Positions 1 to 7,153 of a DNA stretch of 19,585 nt are shown piece by piece. Numbering within the stretch: position 1 is the first letter of the stretch; each line of letters opens with the position of its first letter. A program made the position numbers and the translations under genes. The notes beneath the pieces are model-generated. The model saw only the letters and a list, made by a program, of their open reading frames with translations. It did no database searches and was not told the origin of the DNA. Source of the DNA: JADJQU01 sp035490315 (GTDB lineage: Bacteria; Planctomycetota; UBA1135; GCA-002686595); the NCBI GenBank assembly GCA_035490315.1, contig DATHET010000312.1, forward strand, positions 1 to 19,585, written 5' to 3'.

Positions 1-492
1 CGCAGCGACGGCTCGGTTGTCGTCTGGGGTGAGGACATCAATGGTGTACTCAACGTGCCCGCGCTCCCCGCCGGCCTCGCTTACGTCGAGATCGCCTGTG
101 CCGATGGGCACATCGCCGCGCGACGCAGCGACGGCTCGGTCGTGGCCTGGGGCAGCAACGCGCTTGGACAGTGCAACGTGCCCACCCTTCCGCTCGGGCA
201 AACGTTTGTCGAGATCGCGGCCGGCGGCAGCCACAACATCGCGCGGCGCAGCGACGGGGCCGTCCTGGCCTGGGGATACGATTTATTCGGCCAGTGCAAC
301 GTGCCTGCGTTTCCGCCCGGCCTCTCGGTCCTCGAAGTCGCCGCAGGCGATCATCACTCGAGCGCTCGTCTCAGCGACGGATCGATCGTCGTCTGGGGCG
401 ACAATCTGCTTGGCCAATGCGATGCGCAGCCGCTGCCCAATGGCCAGGCCTACGTTGAGCTCGCGCTGGGCAGGCGCAGTACCGCCGCGCGG
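1..492 (+). repeat. Four tandem 123-bp in-frame repeats
   Basis: The block CGCAGCGACGGCTCGGT recurs with small changes at 1, 124, 247 and 370, an exact spacing of 123 bases (41 codons) each time. Each unit encodes one RCC1-like propeller blade repeat. The DNA matches are close enough to suggest recent duplication or conversion, and copies probably continue left of the window. Confidence 0.9.
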
Positions 493-960
493 GTCGATCG
501 CTCCTGCTCCGCCACGCTGAGCACGTATTGCATTGCAAAGGCGAACTCGCTCGGTTGCCTGCCGAGCATCGGTTCGAACGGCATCCCCAGCGCGACGGCC
601 GGCAGTGGCTTCGTGGTCACGGGCTCGAACGTGCGCAACAACAAGAGCGGGCTCGTCTTGTACGGGCTCAATGGTCAGGCCGCGATTCCGTTCCAAGGTG
701 GCACGCTGTGTCTCGCCTCCCCGATCAAGCGCACACCCGGCGCGAACTCCGGCGGCAGCCCGAGTGGCAACGACTGCAGCGGCGTGTACTCGATCGATTT
801 CAACGCCTTCGCGGCGGGCGCACTCGGCGGCAATCCGCATGGAGCGCTGCTGACGCCGGGGACTTCGGTCGACGCGCAATGGTGGGGTCGCGATCCGGGC
901 TTTGCAGCTCCGAACAACACGACACTGAGCGACGGCCTGCACTTCAGCATCTGCCTCTGA
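1..960 (+). CDS. RCC1-like repeat protein with C-terminal Cys module (5' end outside window)
   Basis: The frame is open from the first base, so the N-terminus and any signal peptide lie to the left; 319 residues are visible. The first ~165 residues are RCC1/BNR-type beta-propeller repeats of 41 residues, each with the core R/L-S-D-G-(S/A)-x-V-x-(A/V)-W-G, then N/D-x-x-x-G-Q-C-N/D, then a V-E-(I/L)-A or V-A-A-G strand and a H-x-x-A-R strand. A 144-residue module follows (from base 526), starting Y-C and ending S-I-C-L, with Cys at module positions 2, 11, 62, 84 and 143 and the signature GRDPGF...PNNTTLSDGL. The convergent gene at 1527-3116 ends in the same module. RCC1 repeats usually mediate binding; no catalytic motif is visible. 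An extracellular or cell-surface role is inferred from the Cys content and the secreted partner. The ligand is unknown. Confidence 0.85.
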   Translation, partial: RSDGSVVVWGEDINGVLNVPALPAGLAYVEIACADGHIAARRSDGSVVAWGSNALGQCNVPTLPLGQTFVEIAAGGSHNIARRSDGAVLAWGYDLFGQCNVPAFPPGLSVLEVAAGDHHSSARLSDGSIVVWGDNLLGQCDAQPLPNGQAYVELALGRRSTAARVDRSCSATLSTYCIAKANSLGCLPSIGSNGIPSATAGSGFVVTGSNVRNNKSGLVLYGLNGQAAIPFQGGTLCLASPIKRTPGANSGGSPSGNDCSGVYSIDFNAFAAGALGGNPHGALLTPGTSVDAQWWGRDPGFAAPNNTTLSDGLHFSICL

Positions 961-1113
961 TTGCGCCGTTGTGGCGCGCGCTCCAGCGCTCATCTCGGAC
1001 TGCCGACTGAACCTCCGATCCTCGCTCACGCACGCGGCAGCGAAGATCTGGCCTTCGATGCGTGGCCGTGATACGCCGAGCTGTCACACGCGCAAGGCCG
1101 AATCAAGGTTTGA

Positions 1114-1287
1114 GCAACTCCCGGGCCACTGCATCTGAACTACATCCTTGGCCCGAATGGTCCAAGTTGGGGCATGATCGCGGCCATCTTCGGCATCGGC
1201 CTGCTCTTCGGGCTCATCTATCGGCGCTCCGGCAACCTGTGGATCCCCGCGTTGCTACACGGCCTCTGGCCGCTGAACATGACGTGA
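1114..1287 (+). pseudogene. C-terminal remnant of a CPBP (CAAX-protease-like) intramembrane protease
   Basis: Frame 1 runs from just after a stop at 1111-1113 to a TGA at 1285-1287, with no plausible start. It reads ...LHLNYILGPNGPSWGMIAAI, then FGIGLLFGLIYRRSGNLWIP, then ALLHGLWPLNMT. This matches the last two membrane segments of the CPBP family (Abi/CAAX protease): a small-residue helix, the (L/I)-Y-x-R-(T/S)-G-(S/N)-L-W-x-(P/A)-(I/A) turn and the late H-x-x-x-N/D-like metal-ligand region (here H-G-L-W-P-L-N). The upstream glutamate motif (E-E-x-x-x-R) is not found in any frame nearby, so the gene is truncated and probably frameshifted. Assignment rests on motif recognition from a short fragment. 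Confidence 0.55.
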
Positions 1288-1494
1288 TCCACGGGCCGGT
1301 GTCTCGTGCGCTCACCGAGCGTCCCGAGAATCCGATCCCGCGGAATTGCAGCGAATGACTCCTCCGCGCGAGGGTCGAGGGTCAAGCTCGGTTCCTCCAT
1401 GTGCAGGAGGATAGGCGGCACGCAGCGCTCGAGCCAAACGATCGAGGCCAGCCACCGCAAGGGCAGCCGACCTCGAAAAATCGAAACAGCGTGA

Positions 1495-1515
1495 TCGTCA
1501 ACGGGGAGTTGACGA
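1495..1515 (-). terminator. Candidate terminator hairpin after the propeller protein
   Basis: TCGTCAAC and GTTGACGA form a perfect 8-bp stem around the loop GGGGA, starting 12 bases after the minus-strand stop at 1527. On the minus strand the nearest T-run (ATTTTT) is about 15 bases further on, so this is a weak or imperfect intrinsic terminator. Confidence 0.35.
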
Positions 1516-1526
1516 CGCCATCCATA

Positions 1527-3116
1527 TCAAGGGCAGACCGTGTACTGCAACGCGTCGGAAAGTGTCATGTTGTTCGGAGACGCGAATCCGTTGTCGCGCC
1601 CCCAGGCCTGGCAGCAGATCACCGTGCCCACGAGCTTCAAGTAGGCCGCCGGTGTTCCGCCGAGTGCGCCCGCAGCGAAGGCGTTCATGTCGATCGTGTA
1701 CACGCCTGAGCAGTCGGTGATGGTGGGATTGCCGTGTGAATTCAGCGTGACGCTGCGTCGCACCGGCGCATGCATGCACAGGATGCCGCCTCCAAACGGC
1801 GTGGCGGCGGGACCAGTGTTGCTGAACAAGTACAAGCCCGGCTTGTTGTTGATCACGTTGCTTGCGCTGACGACGAAGCCCGACGTGGCGCTTGCACTGG
1901 AATTTCCTGTCGAGCTGATCGTGGGCGTGCAGCCCAGCGAGTTCGACTTGGGCGAGCAGTACACCAGGGACGACGCGCCGTTCCAGGCGAAGTGAGCGAA
2001 GCGGACCGACGCGATGCCGGCGGCGCTGGCGAAGTTGCCCCCCGCGGCAATGTCGCCGTTGGGCAGCTTGCTTAGCGAGCGCAGGTCGCTGCTCATCGAT
2101 CCCAACGCTGACCACGCTCCTCCGCCTGCACCGGTCCAGCGCGCGATTCGATTGGCCGGGGCGCCGCCTGCGGTCGTGAATTGACCGCCTGCCACGAAGT
2201 CATCGTTTCCCGCGCTGTTGAGGATCGCCAGCGCCCGCACTTCGAAATTCATCCCCGTCCCGATCGCCGACCACGCGCTGCCGTTCCAGCGCGCGACCTT
2301 GTTCGCCGTCGCGCCGCCGGCGTTGTTGAACGCTCCGGCCGCAACAAGATTGCCGCTGGGCAGCATCGCCAGCGCGAACACGTGCCCATCCATGCCAGCT
2401 CCCATCGCCGACCATGCGGCGCCGGTCCAGCGCGCGATGTGCGATGCAGGCAAACCGTCGGCGGTGGTGAAGTAACCGCCGGCAACCAGGTCGCCTCCCG
2501 GCAAGACCGCGAGCGAAAAGATGTAGTCGTCCATCCCCACTCCCAATCCGAATGGCGACCAGGTCGTGCCGTTCCAACGCGACACGTAGTTCATCTGCAC
2601 GAAGTTGATGAAGTTGAACGTGCCAGCCGCGACGAGATCGCCACTAGGCAGCACGGCTAGCGCGTAGGTGTCCCGCGTGTCCGTGCCTGATCCCAACGCG
2701 GACCACGCGCTTCCGTTCCAGCGCGCGATTCCTTTCGCCGGCACGCCGCCCGCCGTGCTGAAACCTCCGCCCGCGATGAGGTCGCCATTCGGCATGACCG
2801 CGAGCGAGAGCACGTAGTCGTTCATCCCGCTCCCCAGCGGCGACCACGTGGCTGTCGTCGGGTTCCACATCGCGATCTTGCTCGCCGGAACTCCACCCGC
2901 GGTGGTGAAGGCTCCTCCGGCGACCAGCATCGCGGGTTGCGGGCCGGCTCCGTCGCGGTCCCACATCGTCATCACGTAGGGGGCGCCATCCAAGCCGGGA
3001 ACGCCTTCACCGGCGGCCCAACCGGCGGAGCATTGAGCCGAGGCCGAGCGCACGGGCGACAGGGCGATGATCGCCACGACCGCGCCGAGGGAAAAAAGGG
3101 CTGACTGTGTCTTCAT
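1527..3116 (-). CDS. Secreted beta-propeller-like repeat protein with C-terminal Cys module
   Basis: The product has 529 residues. Residues 1-27 look like a Sec signal peptide (MKTQS, hydrophobic core, then SASA|Q). Residues ~30-375 hold about seven repeats of ~48 residues with the pattern (I/V)-A-x-W-(N/T)-G-x-x-W-S-x-(L/F/I/M)-G-x-G-M, then L-A-V/I-L-P-x-G-(D/N)-L-V/I-A-G/A-G-x-F-x-T/N-A-G-G. That is a Kelch/delta-60-like propeller signature. Residues 386-529 are the same 144-residue Cys module as in the convergent gene at 1-960, with two extra Cys (ICCQ). No enzyme motif is visible. The ATG at 3114-3116 is chosen because it gives a clean signal peptide; no clear Shine-Dalgarno lies upstream. 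A surface or extracellular structural or binding role is inferred. It has its own promoter region and does not look like part of an operon. Confidence 0.85.
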   Translation of the reverse strand: MKTQSALFSLGAVVAIIALSPVRSASAQCSAGWAAGEGVPGLDGAPYVMTMWDRDGAGPQPAMLVAGGAFTTAGGVPASKIAMWNPTTATWSPLGSGMNDYVLSLAVMPNGDLIAGGGFSTAGGVPAKGIARWNGSAWSALGSGTDTRDTYALAVLPSGDLVAAGTFNFINFVQMNYVSRWNGTTWSPFGLGVGMDDYIFSLAVLPGGDLVAGGYFTTADGLPASHIARWTGAAWSAMGAGMDGHVFALAMLPSGNLVAAGAFNNAGGATANKVARWNGSAWSAIGTGMNFEVRALAILNSAGNDDFVAGGQFTTAGGAPANRIARWTGAGGGAWSALGSMSSDLRSLSKLPNGDIAAGGNFASAAGIASVRFAHFAWNGASSLVYCSPKSNSLGCTPTISSTGNSSASATSGFVVSASNVINNKPGLYLFSNTGPAATPFGGGILCMHAPVRRSVTLNSHGNPTITDCSGVYTIDMNAFAAGALGGTPAAYLKLVGTVICCQAWGRDNGFASPNNMTLSDALQYTVCP

Positions 3117-3581
3117 GATGGTGACTTGACCGTGGTCGACCCTGGGCGCGGGTCGAATTGGAGGCGTCGTTCCCGACCGGCGATGCGTCGCCCATTCGAG
3201 CGGCCGGTGGAGCGTTTCCGACGAACGCGCTCGCTTCGTGATGCCCAGAGGTCCCAGGGCGGCCGATGCACATCGATTTCCGTGGGATCTTTGCGATTCC
3301 GGCTGGATCCGCGGGACGCGCTCATGGGAGCGGCGCTCACGGGAAGTCGCCGGACCTCAGCCCTCCTGACATTGCCACCGCCTCGCCCTTGACTTCCCGC
3401 GCCCGCGTTGGAGCGCGATGGTCGGACACCGAGCGCCAACTTGCGCCGCCTCTAGATTGCGCTGAGCTCCACTGAATCGTGGCCTTCCATCGCCTCAGCC
3501 GGACGGCTCGGCAGGGTCGATGTCGAGTGGCGGTTCAAGCTCGGGCGGACTCAACGGCGCAGGGCAGGAGCTAGAGCTGCA
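3117..3581. other. Non-coding stretch upstream of the propeller gene
   Basis: About 465 bases lie between the start of the propeller protein and the stop of the glycosyltransferase. Short frames here have no family features and I regard them as chance. The promoter of the propeller gene should lie here, but no convincing -35/-10 pair is seen on the minus strand. One feature is a 7-bp stem (TCGACCC ... GGGTCGA, 3136-3156), 20 bases upstream of the minus-strand start, which could fold in the 5' leader. No terminator is recognisable after the glycosyltransferase. Confidence 0.5.
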
Positions 3582-4739
3582 TCAGCTCGATCCTGAGGCT
3601 TGCCCCGAGCGGATTTCGCGCTCGACGCGCTCGAGCAGCTCGGCCATGTGGGTCATGGTCGTGTCGAATCCGTAGGGCTCGGCGCTCGCGCGGGCAGCCG
3701 CTCGCGCCGCGATGACGCGCTCGCGATCGTGCCAGCTTTCCATCGCGGCGGCGAGTTGAGTTGCATCGCAATTGCCGGGGAGGATCAGGCCGGCAGCCGG
3801 TTCGCGCACCAGCTCCGAGGCGCCGGCGGCGTCGGTGGTGATCACCGGCGTGCCGCAGGCCAGGGATTCGAGCACCGTGAAGGCGAAGCTGTCGTAGTGG
3901 GTCGGCAGCACGTGGACGTCGCAGGCCGCAAGCAAACGCTCGGGGTCGCGGCGCTCGCCAAGGAAAAGCACGCGTGTTTCCAGGCCGAGCGTTTTCGAGC
4001 GCGTCTCGTAGTTGGCCTGGCTCGAATCGCGGCCCGCGATCCACAGTTGCGCCCGCGGATGTTGCTTCGCGAGCAAAGCGAAGGCCTCGAGCAGGCGCGC
4101 GAGTCCCTTGCGCGCAAAACCCTTGCCCAGGAACAGGTAGACGAAATCATCTGGCTCCGCGCCGAGCTCCTTGCGCAGCGCAGAGGCCTGGGCTTTCAGG
4201 CGCGGATGGAAGCGCTCGAGATCGACTCCGTTGTAGATCACCTCGATCCGATCCGGCGGAATCGCATAGCGCCGGCACATGTCCTCGCGCACCAGATTCG
4301 AGTTCGCGATCACGCGCCGGTATGCGCCCGGCGCGAAGGCTCGACGCTCGATGCGCAAGGAAAGTGAATCCTTGAAGCTGCGCCGCAGCTTCCCGCTGTC
4401 GACCGCGCGCATGCGCTCCATGTACGTCGCGTGCGACCCGCCGCCCGTCCTGACGACGTCGTGCGTCCAGGTCTTCCCAAGGCCGCAGACCATGTCGTAA
4501 TTCGATTCGCGCACGTGGCGCTCGACCGCTTTCGCGAAGGCCCACATGCGCCAGGCGCTGCCGATCACGGGCGAGCGCAGCACGGCGAAGCGGATCGCTG
4601 GATGAGCGGGCTCGACGTGGCTGCGGCAGACGATCGTCACCTCGTGGCCGCGCGCCGCGAGCTCGCGCGAGAGCTTCTCGAGGATCAGCTCGGTGCCCCC
4701 GATCGAGGCATGGCGCATGTGGACCAGCGCGACGCGCAT
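3582..4739 (-). CDS. GT4-family glycosyltransferase, WaaG/RfaG-like
   Basis: The product (385 aa) is a GT-B fold glycosyltransferase that should transfer a sugar from a nucleotide-sugar donor, probably at the cytoplasmic face of the inner membrane. N-domain: G-G-T-E near residues 14-17 and a Rossmann-like start (MRVALVHMRH). C-domain: linker N-S-N-L-V-R-E-D (146-153), V-I-Y-N-G-V-D (167-173), G-K-G-F-A-R-K-G donor loop (205-212) and D-S-F-A-F-T-V-L-E with S-L-A-C-G-T-P-V (283-299), the GT4 E-x7-E-type region. The segment GLGKTWTHDVVRTGGGSH (86-103) recalls LPS-core glucosyltransferase WaaG and relatives. The ATG at 4737-4739 lies 5 bases after the methyltransferase stop, with GGTGAG just upstream, so the two are translationally coupled. 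The acceptor cannot be read from sequence; an envelope glycan is the likeliest. Confidence 0.88.
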   Translation of the reverse strand: MRVALVHMRHASIGGTELILEKLSRELAARGHEVTIVCRSHVEPAHPAIRFAVLRSPVIGSAWRMWAFAKAVERHVRESNYDMVCGLGKTWTHDVVRTGGGSHATYMERMRAVDSGKLRRSFKDSLSLRIERRAFAPGAYRRVIANSNLVREDMCRRYAIPPDRIEVIYNGVDLERFHPRLKAQASALRKELGAEPDDFVYLFLGKGFARKGLARLLEAFALLAKQHPRAQLWIAGRDSSQANYETRSKTLGLETRVLFLGERRDPERLLAACDVHVLPTHYDSFAFTVLESLACGTPVITTDAAGASELVREPAAGLILPGNCDATQLAAAMESWHDRERVIAARAAARASAEPYGFDTTMTHMAELLERVEREIRSGQASGSS

Positions 4740-4744
4740 CGCGC

Positions 4745-5467
4745 TCACCGGGCGGCGAGCGGTTTCTGGACCACCGCGAGATTCATCCAGGTGAAGCCCT
4801 CGCGGCGCAGGAAGCCGCGGTCGAGCGCGGGCAGGACCAGATTGTTCATCGCCACCGTCATGCGCGCGAAGGGCTTGAGCGGGCCGCGAGCCACGGCGCG
4901 CAGCCAGTATCCGAATTCGAAACCGAAGGTGATCAGGAAACCGGACAGGGCGATCATCTCGACCGGCTCGAAGCCCGCCTTGCGGCACATGTGGTCCAGG
5001 CCGAACTTCGTGAAGCGGAAATAGTCGCGCGGCTCCTCGTGCAGATGGAAATACTGCGGCGCGGTGAACACCGCGTAGCCGCCGGGCGCGAGCACGCGGA
5101 AGGCCTCGTCGACCATGCGCTGCGGGTCGTTCAAGTGCTCGATCACCGCGCCGGAATAGGCGCAATCGAACACGCCGTCCATGAAGGGCAGGTGGTAGGC
5201 CGTCGCGAAGGCGTCGACGTTGGTGACGTCGTGGTAGCACTCGGGGATGTCGATGCCGATGTGCTGCTCGACCAGGTCGCCGAACAGGAGCGTCGAGCTT
5301 TTCGTGCCGCAGCCGATCTCGATCAGCGAGCCCTTGAAGTAACGCTCGGCGGCGCTGCGCACGCTCTTGGCCGACAAGCGATGGATGTTGTAGGCCGGGT
5401 GCGTCAGGTGGAACTTGCGACAGAACTTCGCCAGGTTCGCCCGCGACTCGGCCGTTTGCGGGGACAT
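4745..5467 (-). CDS. Class I SAM-dependent methyltransferase (Methyltransf_11 type)
   Basis: This is a complete 240-aa protein. The SAM-binding core is visible: motif I L-I-E-I-G-C-G-T-K (48-56), the acidic end of strand 2 G-I-D-I-P-E (71-76), L-P-F-M-D-G-V-F-D (93-101) before strand 4, then A-V-I-E-H-L (107-112) and L-A-P-G-G-Y. The region Y-F-H-L-H-E-E-P-R-D-Y-F-R-F-T is common in methyltransferases of polysaccharide and glycan loci. With the glycosyltransferase 5 bases downstream, a sugar or glycan-linked acceptor is inferred. The ATG (5465-5467) has no strong Shine-Dalgarno; 49 bases separate it from the upstream NYN gene, so it may share that transcript. Confidence 0.88.
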   Translation of the reverse strand: MSPQTAESRANLAKFCRKFHLTHPAYNIHRLSAKSVRSAAERYFKGSLIEIGCGTKSSTLLFGDLVEQHIGIDIPECYHDVTNVDAFATAYHLPFMDGVFDCAYSGAVIEHLNDPQRMVDEAFRVLAPGGYAVFTAPQYFHLHEEPRDYFRFTKFGLDHMCRKAGFEPVEMIALSGFLITFGFEFGYWLRAVARGPLKPFARMTVAMNNLVLPALDRGFLRREGFTWMNLAVVQKPLAAR

Positions 5468-5516
5468 CGAATCGATGGTAGCGGCTCGCTCTCGCGGCTG
5501 CTACTCGCGCAGGGGC

Positions 5517-6971
5517 TCAGTACACGTCCGCGGCGAACGCAGGCTGCGACCGGACGAGCGCAGCGGCGGGCGGTGCGGGCTTGCTGTGCACCAGGGCAGT
5601 CAGCTGCAAGAGCGTCTCGGGCCTGGGCGTCGGCCCCTCGATCAGCTCGGCGAGCACCGTCACGTCGATCGGCGTGTGGACGCCGACGGACTCGAGGCGC
5701 TCCTTGAGCGAGTCGACCACGAATTTGCGCAGCCGCAGTCGCAGCGCTTCGAGGCTGTCGATGCCAGCGTGGAATCGCGCCGGAAGTCCCCAGTGGAATT
5801 CCACGCGCCCCTTGTCGGGGCCTTCGGCCGAGCACACGAAACAGCCCGATTTGAAGATCTGGAACAGCACGCCGTTGACCTTGTGGTAGGTCATCTCGAA
5901 ACCGCGCGGCTCGCACAAGGCCGTGGTCGCGTCGAGCAGCTTCTGATGCTCGATGTCGCGCGCGGCGCCGAGCTCGTCGACCGAGAGGGCGTAGATCGAC
6001 TCGGTGATCGCGTCCCATTCCTCGAGCGGAAGCGTGTGCAGGTTCGGACGGCGGTAGCGCAAGAGCTTGTGGTACGAGGCGGACGAATGCTCGGAAGGGA
6101 GACCGTGGGGCGTGGGCGGCGAAGCGAGCGTCTCGACCGGCGCGAGCGCGGGCTCGCTGCCCGGAGTGCGCACGCGCACTTCCCAATCGCTCGCGCCATT
6201 GCCGATGTCGATCGCCAGCTCCTCCGCGAAGGAGCGCAGGAAATCTCCGGTGTTCTCGCAACCGAAGCGCGTCGGCTCGAAGGCCCGGCCGAGCTCCTTG
6301 ACCAGCAGCGGCTTGACCGCGGCGAAGGGCAGCGGCGAATGGCGAGCGAGGATCGCGTGCAGAGCGTTGCGCAGCGCGGCGAGCTGCGGCGTGGCGCCGC
6401 CTTCGTACTCCGACGCGACCAGCAGGTCCTCGAAGTACTCGAAGCGATCGCAATAGCGCTCGAGCACCATCTTCGTGTGGCCGCGCACGCCGATCACTAC
6501 GACTTCGATGCCGCGCCGGCGCAGGTCGAGGATCAGCGGGATGAAGTCCGCGTCGCCGGTGACGAGGACGCACTGCTCGATGTGCTCGTTCTCGGCGACC
6601 AGCACCGAGGCGTCCATCGCCAGGCGCATGTCCGCCGCGTTCTTGTTGCCGCCGCCGGGAAAGCGGAACACCTGCACCGGCTCGATGCCGCACTCCATCA
6701 AGGTCTTCGGCGCGCGCTGCAGGAAGAAATCCCAGCGGCCGACTTCGCCTGCTTGCCGCGCCGCGTTGTAGTTGGCGTAGGCGCGGCGCACCGTGACGCG
6801 GCGCGTGCCAGCGACGTCGCCCAGGAATTTCGAGAGTTCTTCGAGGTCGATCGACAGCTCGCTCGAGCGATACGTTCCCGAAGTGTGCTCTCGCGCGAGA
6901 TAGAAGTTCTCGAGGTCGATCAGCAGGATCGAATTCCCTTGCTTCCTATGGCTGGAGAACTCGTGCGGCAA
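5517..6971 (-). CDS. NYN-domain putative RNase with OST-HTH/LOTUS region
   Basis: The product has about 484 aa. Residues ~14-185 form a NYN (PIN-like, LabA-type) domain. The acidic site is intact: S-I-L-L-I-D-L-E-N-F (D near 20), N-K-N-A-A-D-M-R-L-A-M-D (D near 115 and 121) and C-V-L-V-T-G-D-A-D-F (D near 141 and 143). Residues ~195-270 (LRNALHAILARHS..., FGCENTGDFLRSFAEE) resemble an OST-HTH/LOTUS RNA-binding domain. A further region (~300-440; GFEMTYHKVNGVLFQIFKSG) may be a second, divergent copy. A Pro/Ala-rich tail follows. NYN-LOTUS proteins are thought to act on RNA; the substrate here is unknown. No ATG precedes the NYN strand. I chose TTG at 6969-6971, with AGGAG ten bases upstream; the open frame extends further but that part is non-conserved. 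It lies downstream of the terminator at 7080-7126. Confidence 0.82.
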   Translation of the reverse strand: MPHEFSSHRKQGNSILLIDLENFYLAREHTSGTYRSSELSIDLEELSKFLGDVAGTRRVTVRRAYANYNAARQAGEVGRWDFFLQRAPKTLMECGIEPVQVFRFPGGGNKNAADMRLAMDASVLVAENEHIEQCVLVTGDADFIPLILDLRRRGIEVVVIGVRGHTKMVLERYCDRFEYFEDLLVASEYEGGATPQLAALRNALHAILARHSPLPFAAVKPLLVKELGRAFEPTRFGCENTGDFLRSFAEELAIDIGNGASDWEVRVRTPGSEPALAPVETLASPPTPHGLPSEHSSASYHKLLRYRRPNLHTLPLEEWDAITESIYALSVDELGAARDIEHQKLLDATTALCEPRGFEMTYHKVNGVLFQIFKSGCFVCSAEGPDKGRVEFHWGLPARFHAGIDSLEALRLRLRKFVVDSLKERLESVGVHTPIDVTVLAELIEGPTPRPETLLQLTALVHSKPAPPAAALVRSQPAFAADVY

Positions 6972-7079
6972 AATTCCAGAGCTCCTGGGAAGTGCGGAGG
7001 AACGGGGACCGGAGCAGGCGTCGCGATCATAGTCCTCCGCTCGCCTCGGCGCGCCTGGAACCAAAGAGCTGGCGGCGAG

Positions 7080-7126
7080 AAAAAGCCAGCGGCGCCCGCT
7101 CCCCGGAAGTGGGTAGCGGGCGCCGC
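7080..7126 (-). terminator. Rho-independent terminator of the 7154-8197 gene
   Basis: GCGGCGCCCGCT (7089-7100) and AGCGGGCGCCGC (7115-7126) pair over 12 bp around a 14-base loop. On the minus strand the stem is followed after four bases by five T's (A's at 7080-7084 on the plus strand). It begins 28 bases after the stop codon at 7154. It separates the secreted-protein transcript from the NYN gene downstream. Confidence 0.82.
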
Positions 7127-7153
7127 ATGGGCGCGCGGGAAGGAGGCTTGGAG

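Larger units (their letters stand above)
961..1526. other. Convergent intergenic stretch with a gene remnant
   Basis: About 565 bases separate two convergent genes. Apart from a CPBP-like fragment at 1114-1287 and a candidate hairpin at 1495-1515, I see no intact gene. Short open frames on both strands give low-complexity Arg-rich or Ser-rich translations with no recognisable motif and no initiation signal. A small GCGCC/GGCGC hairpin just after the left gene (about 963-977) has no T-tract. Confidence 0.6.

Noticed and set aside
1..492. CRISPR-like array from regular repeats
   Set aside because: The 123-base units are continuous coding repeats in one frame with conserved protein pattern, with no unique spacers between short repeats.
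3117..3475. Short open frames of 69-108 codons
   Set aside because: Both strands give Arg/Pro/Ser-rich translations without motif or ribosome binding site, in an otherwise non-coding stretch.
4745..5240. N-terminal extension of the glycosyltransferase frame
   Set aside because: It overlaps the methyltransferase in another frame and has no GT content; the ATG at 4739 starts the Rossmann strand directly.
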